This document shows positions 6,547 to 13,747 of a stretch of 20,475 bases of DNA, piece after piece. The position numbers and the translations under genes were made by a program. The stretch lies in NCBI GenBank assembly GCA_036277635.1, contig DASUMP010000039.1, forward strand, positions 1 through 20,475, read 5' to 3'. The notes below the pieces were generated by a model, which ran no database searches, was not told where the DNA came from, and was given only the letters and a program-made list of their open reading frames with translations. This DNA comes from DASUMP01 sp036277635. Its GTDB lineage: Bacteria > Actinomycetota > Acidimicrobiia > IMCC26256 > PALSA-610. Numbering within the stretch: the stretch's first letter is position 1; each line of letters opens with the position of its first letter.

Positions 6547-7575
6547 TCAGCCGAAGAACACCGACGCGTCCGCGTAGAGCTTCGGGTCGACCGTCTTCAG
6601 CTCGCGCACGCCATCGGCGATCGGCACCCGCACCACGTCGGTGCCGCGCAGCGCGACCATCGTGCCGAAGTCGCCCTCGTGCACGCCGTCGATCGCGCAC
6701 AGGCCGAACCGGGTGGCGATCACCCGGTCGAACGCCGTGGGCGTTCCGCCGCGCAGCACGTGGCCGAGCGACGTCATGCGGGTCTCGAACCCGGTGCGGG
6801 TCTCGATCTCGTCCTGCACCCGGGTGCCCATGCCGCCGAGCCGCACGTGGCCGAACTCGTCGCGCTCGCCCGACACGAGCTCCATCGTGCCCTCGACCGG
6901 CGTGGCGCCTTCGGCGACCACCACGATCGAGAAGCTCGCGCCCTGCTGGTGGCGGTGCGAGATCCGGTCGCACACCTCTTCGATGTCGAACGGCATCTCG
7001 GGGACCAGGATCACATCCGCGCCGCCCGCGAGTCCGGAGTACGTCGCGATCCAGCCCGCGTGCCGGCCCATCACCTCCACGACCATCACCCGGTCGTGGC
7101 TCTCGGCCGTGGTGTGCAGCCGGTCGATCGCGTCGGTCGCGATCTGCACCGCGGTGTGGAACCCGAACGTGAAGTCGGTCGCCGACAGGTCGTTGTCGAT
7201 CGTCTTCGGGACACCGATGACGGCGACGCCGTCGTCGGTCAGGCGTTGCGCGACGCCGAGCGTGTCTTCCCCGCCGATCGCGACGATCGCCTCGACGCGG
7301 TCGCGCGCCAACGTCTCGCGCACGCGCTCCGGACCGTCGTCGCTCTTGTAGGGGTTCGTGCGCGACGTGCCGAGGATCGTGCCGCCGCGTGGGAGCAGCC
7401 CGCGCACGCTGTCGACGGTGAGGTCCATCGAGATGCCCTCGACGAGGCCCCGCCACCCGTAGCGGTAGCCGACGATGTTGTGTCCGTAGTGACCCTCGCC
7501 CTTGCGCACGACCGCGCGGATCACGGCGTTCAACCCGGGGCAGTCACCCCCGCCCGTCAGCATGCCGATGCGCAT
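6547..7575 (-). CDS. pfkA: 6-phosphofructokinase, pyrophosphate-type active site
   Basis: A 342-residue protein of the group III phosphofructokinase type. It opens MRIGMLTGGGDCPGLNAVIR. GGEDT has Asp at position 104, and GVPKTIDND has Lys at 124 with the catalytic Asp127; numbering matches E. coli PfkA. Known family rules tie Gly104/Gly124 to ATP and Asp104/Lys124 to pyrophosphate as phosphoryl donor, so this enzyme is probably PPi-dependent and possibly reversible, like the Amycolatopsis enzyme. MGRHAGW (169-175) binds fructose-6-phosphate. The ATG at 7575 has an ideal ribosome binding site, GAGGAGG, five bases upstream. It heads a minus-strand group with tesB and the PIG-L gene. Donor specificity is inferred from two residues. 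Confidence 0.93.
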   Translation of the reverse strand: MRIGMLTGGGDCPGLNAVIRAVVRKGEGHYGHNIVGYRYGWRGLVEGISMDLTVDSVRGLLPRGGTILGTSRTNPYKSDDGPERVRETLARDRVEAIVAIGGEDTLGVAQRLTDDGVAVIGVPKTIDNDLSATDFTFGFHTAVQIATDAIDRLHTTAESHDRVMVVEVMGRHAGWIATYSGLAGGADVILVPEMPFDIEEVCDRISHRHQQGASFSIVVVAEGATPVEGTMELVSGERDEFGHVRLGGMGTRVQDEIETRTGFETRMTSLGHVLRGGTPTAFDRVIATRFGLCAIDGVHEGDFGTMVALRGTDVVRVPIADGVRELKTVDPKLYADASVFFG

Positions 7576-7686
7576 CCGCGCCTCCTCGTTCGTCGGGTCG
7601 GGTGCCCTATCCTGCCCGTCTCCGGCGCCCGACACCGGCCGCACGGTGCGCTCGGCGTCGATTCCGATGGGGGTGCGGGAGCGCAG

Positions 7687-8067
7687 ATGGGTGCCGAAGC
7701 CAGCGAGCGACGGCTGCTCCGAGCCGTGGAGCGGCGCCTCGAACCCGACGAGGTCGTCCGCGCGTGGAGCCGGGCGTGGGTCTCCCCCGTCCGCACCGTG
7801 CAGTGGCTGGCGCCCCGCCACCGCGACTTCGTCGTGGTCACCGACCGCCGGCTCATGCTGTGGGCCGCCGGCTTCTGGTCGCGCCGCCCACGCCGGCGCG
7901 TCCTCACCGAACGCCTCGACGAGATCGGCATCGCGCCCGGCCGCGGCGCGTCGGTGCGCATCACTCCGCCGGAGCGCAAGCCGATCCTCCTCGAGCTGGG
8001 GACGACGCCGGGCGCCGTCGCGGTGCGCGACGCCCTCACCGCCGCCACCCCGGTCGGTGACGCGTGA
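7687..8067 (+). CDS. PH-like domain protein, unknown function
   Basis: A 126-residue soluble protein that I cannot name. A helical N-terminus (SERRLLRAVERRLEPDEVVRAWSRAWVSP) precedes DFVVVTDRRLMLWAAGFWSRRPRRRVLTERLDEI, a strand pattern resembling bacterial PH-like domains (typically VTDRRLLL), then a second sheet and a C-terminal helix. The ATG at 7687 has GGGAG five bases upstream. The stop overlaps the glycerol kinase start as GTGA, so the two proteins are made together and may be functionally linked. A TATCCT box at 7608-7613 could be the -10 of this operon. It diverges from the phosphofructokinase gene across 111 bp. Confidence 0.75.
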   Translation: MGAEASERRLLRAVERRLEPDEVVRAWSRAWVSPVRTVQWLAPRHRDFVVVTDRRLMLWAAGFWSRRPRRRVLTERLDEIGIAPGRGASVRITPPERKPILLELGTTPGAVAVRDALTAATPVGDA

Positions 8068-9557
8068 GCGTCGTCGTCGCGATCGACGCCGGCACCACCG
8101 GCGTGCGCGCGTTCGCCGTCGATGCCGACGGCGCGCCGCGCGGGTGGGCGTACCGCGAGTTCCCGCAGCACTTCCCGCAGCCCGGCTGGGTGGAGCACGA
8201 CGCCGACGACATCGTGCGGGTCACCGTCGAGACCCTCGCCGACGTGGCCGCGCGCATGCGCGACGACGGCGAGACGATCGCCGCGATCGGGATCACCAAC
8301 CAGCGCGAGACCGTCGTCGTGTGGGATCGCGCCACCGGCCGGCCGGTGCACCGCGCGATCGTCTGGCAGGACCGCCGCACCGCCGGCTACTGCGACTCGC
8401 TGCGCGACGCCGGGCATGAGCCGATGATCCGGCGCGCCACCGGGCTCGTGCTCGACCCGTACTTCTCCGGCTCGAAGCTGCACTGGCTGCTCACCACCGG
8501 CGGCGTCGAGGTCACGCCCGACCTCGCGTTCGGCACCGTCGACGCGTGGCTGCTGTGGACGCTCACCGGCGGCCCGAACGGCGGCGTGCACGCGACCGAC
8601 GCGTCGAACGCGAGCCGCACCCTGCTCTACGACATCGACGAGCTCGCGTGGTCCGACGACCTGCTCGAGCTCTTCGGCGTCCCGCGCTCGTGCCTTCCCG
8701 AGGTCCGCCCCAGCAGCGGCCGGTTCGGCACCACCCGCCCCGACGTCGCCGCCGGTCTCGCGGTGCCGATCAGCGGGATCGCCGGCGACCAGCAGGCCGC
8801 GCTGTTCGGGCAGGCGTGCTTCACACCGGGCATGACGAAGAACACCTACGGCACCGGGTCGTTCGTGCTGCAGAACGTCGGGTCGATCCGACCCGCGCCG
8901 ACCGACGCGCTCCTCACGACCGTCGCGTGGATCATCGACGACGAGCCCACGTACGCGTTGGAAGGCGCGATCTTCGTCACCGGCGCCGCGATCCAATGGA
9001 TGCGCGACGGCCTCGGGATCATCGACGACGCCGCCGAGACCGGGCCGCTCGCCGCCAGCGTCCCCGACAGCGGCGGGCTCTTCGTCGTCCCCGCGTTCAC
9101 CGGACTCGGTTCGCCCTACTGGGATCCGTACGCGCGCGGCGCGATCGTCGGGATCACACGCGGCACCACTCGCGCGCACCTCGCGCGCGCCGTCGTCGAG
9201 GCGATGGCATTCCAGACCGCCGACGTCGTCGAAGCGATGGTCGCCACCGCCGGCACCCCGTTGCCCGAGCTGCGCGCCGACGGTGGCGCGAGCGTGATGG
9301 ACGTGCTGTTGCAGATCCAAGCCGACGTGCTCGACGTGACCGTCCGCCGCGCCGCGCTGCAGGAGACCACCGCGCTCGGCGCCGCCTACCTCGCCGGCAT
9401 CGCCGAAGGCGTGTGGGCCGGGCCCGCCGAAGCCGCGGCCGCCTGGCGCGCCGATGCCACGTTCACGCCGCGCATGGATCCGACCGTGCGCGAGCGCAGC
9501 CGTCGCGACTGGTCGCGGGCCGTGGAGCGCTCGCGCGACTGGGCCCGCGACGACTGA
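8064..9557 (+). CDS. glpK: Glycerol kinase (FGGY family)
   Basis: A 497-residue protein of the usual GlpK length. It catalyses glycerol plus ATP to glycerol-3-phosphate. Matching segments are the N-terminal phosphate loop AIDAGTTGVRAF, PGWVEHDADDI, GITNQRETVVVWDRATGRPVHRAIVWQDRRT (the Arg-Glu pair binds glycerol), GIAGDQQAALFGQ (catalytic Asp), KNTYGTGSFVLQNVG and the C-terminal FGGY signature region around GLGSPYWDPYARGAIVGITRGT. The phosphate loop has Ala where most GlpK proteins have Gln, a mild deviation. The GTG at 8064 overlaps the upstream PH-like gene by 4 nt. The convergent acyltransferase gene, which would use glycerol-3-phosphate-derived substrates, lies 27 bp beyond the stop. Confidence 0.95.
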   Translation: MSVVVAIDAGTTGVRAFAVDADGAPRGWAYREFPQHFPQPGWVEHDADDIVRVTVETLADVAARMRDDGETIAAIGITNQRETVVVWDRATGRPVHRAIVWQDRRTAGYCDSLRDAGHEPMIRRATGLVLDPYFSGSKLHWLLTTGGVEVTPDLAFGTVDAWLLWTLTGGPNGGVHATDASNASRTLLYDIDELAWSDDLLELFGVPRSCLPEVRPSSGRFGTTRPDVAAGLAVPISGIAGDQQAALFGQACFTPGMTKNTYGTGSFVLQNVGSIRPAPTDALLTTVAWIIDDEPTYALEGAIFVTGAAIQWMRDGLGIIDDAAETGPLAASVPDSGGLFVVPAFTGLGSPYWDPYARGAIVGITRGTTRAHLARAVVEAMAFQTADVVEAMVATAGTPLPELRADGGASVMDVLLQIQADVLDVTVRRAALQETTALGAAYLAGIAEGVWAGPAEAAAAWRADATFTPRMDPTVRERSRRDWSRAVERSRDWARDD

Positions 9558-9584
9558 CGACGACGGGGCGACGCCGCCAGCGCG

Positions 9585-10313
9585 TCAGGACGCGACGGCG
9601 GAGCGCCCGACGTGCACGTCGTCGAACGTTGCGATGCGCGCCGGCGCCTCGACCGGAGTCTCGTCGACCTTGCGGGTCGCGTACGTGTCGACGTACTCGT
9701 AGCCGCACAGGTCTTGGATCTCGAACATCAGCTCGTCGGTGAGCGAGCGCAACGCGCGGTGGTCGTCGGAGTGACCCGCGAAGCGCGCGACGTCGAGCGG
9801 CGTGCCGAACCGGATCGTGACCCGCCGGAAGAACCGCGGGAGCTTCTTGTCGGTCGGCTGGATCTCGTCGGTGCCGATCATGCCGACCGGGACGATCGGC
9901 ACGCCGGCGCGGAGCGCGAGGCGCGCCACGCCGGTGTGCCCGCGGTGCAAGTAGCCGTCGCGGGTGCGGGTGCCTTCGGGATAGATCGCGAACACGCCGC
10001 CCGCTTCGAGCACGTCCATCGCCGACGCAAGCGCGCGCTCGCTCGCGTCGCCACCCTCGCGTCGGATCGGGATCTGCCCCACCGCCCGGAAGAACCACGC
10101 AGTCTTCGGGTCGTCGAAGTACTCGGCCTTCGCCACGAACGTGACGCGCCGCCGCACCACGAGCGGCATGAAGATCGAGTCCATGAACGAGCGGTGGTTC
10201 GCGGCGAGGATGATCGGTCCGCGAGCCGGCAGGTGCTCCCGACCCTCGACGTGCACCCGGAACAACACCCGCAGCAGCGGGGTCAGGAGTGCCTTGACGA
10301 TCCAGTACGCCAC
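9585..10313 (-). CDS. 1-acylglycerol-3-phosphate acyltransferase-like protein (PlsC family)
   Basis: A 242-residue protein with a hydrophobic N-terminus (WIVKALLTPLLRVLFRV) for membrane attachment. It has the catalytic HX4D motif NHRSFMD (His40, Asp45), the substrate motif YPEGTRTRDG (111-120), and PIVPVGMIGTDEI. The family moves an acyl chain to lysophosphatidic acid or related acceptors at the inner membrane. The C-terminal extension of about 40 residues, with a Tyr-rich CGYEYVDTY segment, is less typical. The GTG at 10313 has GGGGGA a few bases upstream. It lies 33 nt after a 61-residue gene on the same strand and converges on glpK, so a shared theme of glycerolipid synthesis is likely. 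Confidence 0.9.
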   Translation of the reverse strand: MAYWIVKALLTPLLRVLFRVHVEGREHLPARGPIILAANHRSFMDSIFMPLVVRRRVTFVAKAEYFDDPKTAWFFRAVGQIPIRREGGDASERALASAMDVLEAGGVFAIYPEGTRTRDGYLHRGHTGVARLALRAGVPIVPVGMIGTDEIQPTDKKLPRFFRRVTIRFGTPLDVARFAGHSDDHRALRSLTDELMFEIQDLCGYEYVDTYATRKVDETPVEAPARIATFDDVHVGRSAVAS

Positions 10314-10346
10314 GCGTCCCCCGTCGCTCGACGGGGGCAGCGTACG

Positions 10347-10532
10347 TCAGGCGACCCGACCGACGGCGGCGACGCGGCCGGACGCGACCTCCGTGTCGCG
10401 TGCCGGCGCGTGTCGCCGCGCGATCGCCTCGATCCGGGCTTCGACGAGCACGGGGCGTTCGAGCGCGCGCCGTGCGTTCTCGGTGGCCGCCGTCGGATCG
10501 AACCAGCTCAGGAGTCGGGGAAGTCGCAGCAC
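10347..10532 (-). CDS. Small Arg/Ala-rich protein, unknown function
   Basis: A 61-residue protein that I do not recognise. It begins VLRLPRLLSWFDPTAATENARRALERPVLVEARIEAIARRH, suggesting a short hydrophobic/basic N-terminal patch and an amphipathic helix; the end is Ala/Val/Arg-rich. It is supported mainly by a consensus ribosome binding site, AGGAGG, six bases before the GTG at 10532, unusually strong for this window. It is probably co-transcribed with the PlsC-like gene 33 nt downstream, and its upstream region holds the TetR operator. It could be an accessory or membrane-association peptide for the acyltransferase, which is a guess. Confidence 0.6.
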   Translation of the reverse strand: MLRLPRLLSWFDPTAATENARRALERPVLVEARIEAIARRHAPARDTEVASGRVAAVGRVA

Positions 10533-10650
10533 TGCGGTCCTCCTGTCGTGGACGCCGGGACCAGTGTCGGTGGCGTGCGTTGCCGGCCGTCGTCGGCCGC
10601 GTTGCGGATGCGCCAACACTGCGTGACACCCTCGTGACCGCCCCCCGTTG

Positions 10651-10666
10651 TTGACCGAGCGGTCAA
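10651..10666. promoter_or_regulatory. Palindromic operator upstream of the tetR-like gene
   Basis: TTGACCG, two bases, CGGTCAA: a perfect inverted repeat with 7-bp arms. Its first six bases are also the -35 box of the tetR-like promoter. The size and symmetry are typical of TetR-family operators, so binding would block RNA polymerase and give autoregulation. It may also affect the divergent 61-residue gene and the PlsC-like gene. Confidence 0.75.
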
Positions 10667-10681
10667 GTGCTCCGGTAGCCT
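10651..10681 (+). promoter_or_regulatory. Leaderless promoter of the tetR-like gene
   Basis: TTGACC (10651-10656), a 19-nt spacer, then TAGCCT (10676-10681), which ends 7 nt before the ATG at 10689. There is no ribosome binding site, so transcription probably starts at the start codon. Confidence 0.6.
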
Positions 10682-10688
10682 CGCCCGG

Positions 10689-11285
10689 ATGCGCCGCAAG
10701 CTCACCCAGCGGGGTCGCGACCGCCGCGACCAGCTCCTCGACCACGCGGCGCGCCTGTTCGCCGAGCGCGGCTACCACCCCACCGCGGTGTCCGACATCG
10801 TCGCGAGCCTCGGCGTCGGCAAGGGCGTCTTCTACTGGTACTTCTCGTCGAAGGAAGAGCTGCTCGTCGAGATCCTGAAGGCGTCACACCTCGACCTGCG
10901 TCGCCGCCAACAAGCCGCGATCGGCGACGAACCCGACCCGGTGCGCCGCATCGAGCTCGGCATCCGCGCGTCGCTCGCCTGGTTCGCGCAGCACCGCGAG
11001 TACTTCGCGATCATCCAGTTCGCCGCGACCGACGAGACGTTCGCGCCCGTCCTGCGCCGCAACCGCGAGATCGGCCTCGCCGACACGATCAAGCACCTCA
11101 AAGAGGCGATGGTCGAGCACCAGATCGCCGACCAGGACCCCGAAGTCCTCGCGAACGCGATCCACGGGGTCGTCGACCAGCTGACGCGCCGGTGCGTGTT
11201 GGAGCGCGACGAGCCGGTCGAGCGCGTCGCCGATGCCGCCGTCGACTTCTGCCTCGGCGGCTTGCGGGTCAGCCCAGCTTCGTGA
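10689..11285 (+). CDS. TetR-family transcriptional regulator
   Basis: A 198-residue protein. Residues 10-60 form the TetR DNA-binding domain: RDQLLDHAARLFAERGYHPTAVSDIVASLGVGKGVFYWYFSSKEELLVEIL, with the helix-turn-helix at about 33-52. The C-terminal part is an all-helical ligand and dimer domain with no specific signature. GVFYWYFSSKEEL closely resembles regulators of fatty acid and efflux genes, but the ligand cannot be told. The ATG at 10689 sits 7 nt after a TAGCCT -10 box. The perfect palindrome across the -35 box suggests self-repression. The 3' end overlaps the convergent aminotransferase gene by 17 bp. Likely targets by position are itself and the divergent acyltransferase pair. Confidence 0.93.
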   Translation: MRRKLTQRGRDRRDQLLDHAARLFAERGYHPTAVSDIVASLGVGKGVFYWYFSSKEELLVEILKASHLDLRRRQQAAIGDEPDPVRRIELGIRASLAWFAQHREYFAIIQFAATDETFAPVLRRNREIGLADTIKHLKEAMVEHQIADQDPEVLANAIHGVVDQLTRRCVLERDEPVERVADAAVDFCLGGLRVSPAS

Positions 11286-12444
11286 GCGCGCGCCGCAGCT
11301 GACGCATCGCTTGGGTGACGCGCTGCTCGTTCTCCACGAGCGCGAAGCGCACGTGGCCCTCGCCGCCCGGCCCGAACCCCGAGCCCGGCGACACCGCCAC
11401 CTTCCCCTCCTGCACGAGCATCGTGCAGAACTCGAGGCTCGTCATCTCCGAGTACGGCTCGGGGATCGGCGCCCAGAGGAACATCGTCCCTTGCGGTCGC
11501 TCCACGTGCCAGCCGAGTCGGTCGAGGCCGTCGCACAGCGCGTCGCGCCGACCGCGGTACACCTCGTTCACGGCGAGCGGGAACTCCGGTGCCTCGTTCA
11601 TCGCGACCGTCGCCGCGATCTGGATCGGTTGGAACGACCCGTAGTCGAGGTACGACTTGAGCTTCGCGAGCGCGGCGACGACCTCGGCGTTGCCGAGGAG
11701 GAAGCCCATGCGCCATCCCGCCATCGAGAACGACTTCGTCATCGAGTAGATCTCGACCGCGACGTCTTTCGCGCCCGGTACCTGCAGGATCGACGGCGGT
11801 TCGTAGCCGTCGAAGCCGAGATCGGCGTACGCGAAGTCGTGCACGATCAACACGCCCCGCTCGCGCGCGAACGCGACGAGCTGCGTCATGAACTCGAGAT
11901 CCACGCACATCGTCGTGGGGTTGTGCGGGAACGACGCGACGAGCACCCGCGGTCGCGGCCACGCTTGTTCGAACGCGGCGTCGAGGTTCGCGAAGAAGTC
12001 TTGGTCGGGTCCCATGCGCACGTAGTGCACGCCCGCGCCCGCGAGGATCGGCCCCCAGATGTGGATCGGGTACGACGGCGCCGGCACCAACGCGGTGTCG
12101 CCGGGGCCGACGAGCGTGAGCATCAGGTGCGAGAAGCCTTCCTTCGCACCGATGGTGGCGCACACCTCGGTCTCGAAGTCGAGCGTGACGCCGAAGCGCC
12201 GCTCGTAGAGGTCGGTGATCGCGAGCCGCAGCTTCGGGATCCCCCGACTCGTCGAGTAGCGGTGGTTGCGCGGGTTGCGCACCGCCTCCGCGATCTTGTC
12301 GACCGCGACGTCGGGCGGCGGCAGGTCGGGGTTCCCGAACCCGAGGTCGATCACGTCCTCACCGGCTCGCCGCAGCTGCACCTTCAACGCGTCGATCTGG
12401 GCGAACGCATAGGGCGGCAGCGCGTTGATTCGGCGGAAGTCCAT
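11269..12444 (-). CDS. Pyridoxal-phosphate aminotransferase, AlaC-like
   Basis: A 391-residue class I/II aminotransferase. It resembles E. coli AlaC (glutamate-pyruvate aminotransferase) along its length: RINALPPYAF at the start, YSTSRGIPKLR (63-73), IGAKEGFSHLML, PSYPIHIWG, FPHNPT (Asn175), HDFAYAD (Asp203, Tyr206), SMTKSFSMAGWRMGF with the PLP Lys at 237, and VSPGSGFGPGGEGHVRFALVEN near the end. It probably interconverts alanine or a related amino acid with its keto acid; LL-diaminopimelate aminotransferase is a close relative and cannot be excluded. The ATG at 12444 has TACGAT six bases upstream and no ribosome binding site, so it is probably leaderless. It diverges from the HAD gene across 97 bp. 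Confidence 0.9.
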   Translation of the reverse strand: MDFRRINALPPYAFAQIDALKVQLRRAGEDVIDLGFGNPDLPPPDVAVDKIAEAVRNPRNHRYSTSRGIPKLRLAITDLYERRFGVTLDFETEVCATIGAKEGFSHLMLTLVGPGDTALVPAPSYPIHIWGPILAGAGVHYVRMGPDQDFFANLDAAFEQAWPRPRVLVASFPHNPTTMCVDLEFMTQLVAFARERGVLIVHDFAYADLGFDGYEPPSILQVPGAKDVAVEIYSMTKSFSMAGWRMGFLLGNAEVVAALAKLKSYLDYGSFQPIQIAATVAMNEAPEFPLAVNEVYRGRRDALCDGLDRLGWHVERPQGTMFLWAPIPEPYSEMTSLEFCTMLVQEGKVAVSPGSGFGPGGEGHVRFALVENEQRVTQAMRQLRRALTKLG

Positions 12445-12450
12445 GTGCCC

Positions 12451-12456
12451 ATCGTA
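12451..12456 (-). promoter_or_regulatory. -10 box for the leaderless aminotransferase gene
   Basis: On the minus strand TACGAT ends 6 nt before the ATG at 12444. No clear -35 is seen. Confidence 0.5.
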
Positions 12457-12528
12457 CCCACGCCCCTTCGCGGCGACTTCGACCAATTGCCGTGTCGGTG
12501 ACGAGCCGGGGGCTCCGTGGTGCTTCGC

Positions 12529-12534
12529 TACCCT
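12529..12534 (+). promoter_or_regulatory. -10 box for the leaderless HAD gene
   Basis: TACCCT ends 7 nt before the ATG at 12542; there is no ribosome binding site between. No clear -35 is seen. Confidence 0.5.
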
Positions 12535-12541
12535 GCCGCCG

Positions 12542-13267
12542 ATGTCCGAGCTGCGCACGCACGCCGTCCTCCTCGACGTGGGTGGGATCTTCCATCTCCC
12601 CGACCACACGGCGATCCTCGGCGCGTTCCGACGGGGTGGGTTCGATGTGGATGTCGAGGTGTTCGACCGCGCGCACTACGCGGGCGCGGCGACCTTCGTC
12701 GACGAACCGGAGTCGCGCGACGAGTGGCGCGACTCGTGGGGGCGCTACCTCGACGCGTACGTCGCCGCGTGCGGCGTGACGGCCGAGCAGTACGACGACG
12801 TGATCGAGCACGTGCGTTCGGAGTTCGCGTCCGGCGCCTTGTGGCAGCGCGTGATCCCCGGATCGGTCGAGGGGCTGCGCGCGCTGCAGGAGACCGGCGT
12901 GCGCCTCGGTGTGATCTCGAACGCCGACGGACTCGTCGCCCAGCGGCTCGCCGAGCAGGAGATCCTGCAGGTGGGGCCCGGACTCGGCATCGAGGTCGAG
13001 TGCATCATCGACAGCGGGCTCGTGGGCATCGAGAAGCCCGACCCGAAGATCTTCCACCTCGCGCTCGACGCGATGGGGCTGGCGCCCGACGACGCCTGGT
13101 ACGTGGGCGACACGCCGGGCATCGACATCACCGGCGCGCGCGCCGCGGGCATGCGCGGGTTGCTGATGGACCCGTACGGCTTCCACCCCGACGGGTCGTT
13201 CGAGTGCGTCGGCTCGCTGCACGACGTGGCCGCACTGGCGCGCGGCGAGTCGCTCGCGTCATCGTGA
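12542..13267 (+). CDS. HAD-superfamily hydrolase (subfamily IA type)
   Basis: A 241-residue protein with a helical cap after motif I. Motif I is VLLDVGGIF: the nucleophile Asp12 is present, but the +2 residue, usually an Asp that acts as general acid in phosphatases, is Gly14. Motif II is VISNADG (Ser126), motif III Lys165 in GIEKPDPKIF, and motif IV YVGDTPGIDITGA (Asp190, Asp195). The DxGG variant is known in some HAD proteins, such as the N-terminal domain of epoxide hydrolases, so activity may be altered rather than lost. The substrate is unknown. The gene is probably leaderless and starts a group with the hotdog thioesterase 4 nt downstream. Confidence 0.88.
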   Translation: MSELRTHAVLLDVGGIFHLPDHTAILGAFRRGGFDVDVEVFDRAHYAGAATFVDEPESRDEWRDSWGRYLDAYVAACGVTAEQYDDVIEHVRSEFASGALWQRVIPGSVEGLRALQETGVRLGVISNADGLVAQRLAEQEILQVGPGLGIEVECIIDSGLVGIEKPDPKIFHLALDAMGLAPDDAWYVGDTPGIDITGARAAGMRGLLMDPYGFHPDGSFECVGSLHDVAALARGESLASS

Positions 13268-13271
13268 ACCC

Positions 13272-13700
13272 ATGGCGCTGAGCGAGGCCGAACAGCGCGA
13301 GTGGCGGGATCGCATGCGCGACCTGATGCCGCGCACGAACTTCATCGCGTCGCTCGGCGTCGTGGTCGACGAGTGGTCGCCCGACGGGGTGACGCTGCGC
13401 GTGCCGTTCGACGAGCGACTCACCAACGACGGCCGCGAGTACCACGGCGGCGTCATCGCCGCGCTGCTCGACACCGCCGGCGCGTGCGCGGTGTGGGCGG
13501 GCCACGACTTCGACAAGGGCGTGCGCGCGTCGACGGTCACCATGACCGTCAACTACCTCGGCCGCGCCCAGGGCGCGCTGATCTGTCGGGCGCAGTGCGG
13601 CCGGCGCGGGCGCGACCTGCACTTCGCATCGATGCAGGTGGTCGACGAGCACGACACGCTCGTGGCGAACGGCACGCTCGTCTACCGCATCGTCCCCTGA
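13272..13700 (+). CDS. PaaI-type hotdog-fold thioesterase
   Basis: A 142-residue protein of typical single-hotdog length. The motif NDGREYHGGVIAALLDTAGACAVW (about residues 52-75) matches the PaaI/YbgC-like HGG(x)5-7D active-site helix, followed by the strands STVTMTVNYLGRAQG and LICRAQCGRRGRDLHFASMQVVDE. Such enzymes hydrolyse small or aromatic acyl-CoA thioesters in the cytoplasm. The ATG at 13272 lies 4 nt after the HAD stop, so the two are probably translated together. The N-terminal MALSEAEQREWRDRMRDLMP is a helical extension. The substrate is not predictable, but it adds a second thioesterase to this window. Confidence 0.88.
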   Translation: MALSEAEQREWRDRMRDLMPRTNFIASLGVVVDEWSPDGVTLRVPFDERLTNDGREYHGGVIAALLDTAGACAVWAGHDFDKGVRASTVTMTVNYLGRAQGALICRAQCGRRGRDLHFASMQVVDEHDTLVANGTLVYRIVP

Positions 13701-13736
13701 GGCCGACCGTCCACCGAAGGCCCGGCGGCGCGCTCG

Positions 13737-13742
13737 TATGCT
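13737..13742 (+). promoter_or_regulatory. -10-like box before the 2H phosphoesterase
   Basis: TATGCT ends 5 nt before the GTG at 13748, one base closer than in the other leaderless candidates. An in-frame TTG at 13742 is a less likely start because it overlaps the box. Confidence 0.4.
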
Positions 13743-13747
13743 TGAGC

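Noticed and set aside
4766..6577. 603-codon plus-strand open frame opposite the PIG-L and thioesterase genes
   Set aside because: Both minus-strand genes have intact active-site motifs; the plus frame is an antisense shadow.
9558..9584. Terminator between glpK and the acyltransferase
   Set aside because: Only a 5-bp GACGC/GCGTC pairing is visible, too weak to call.
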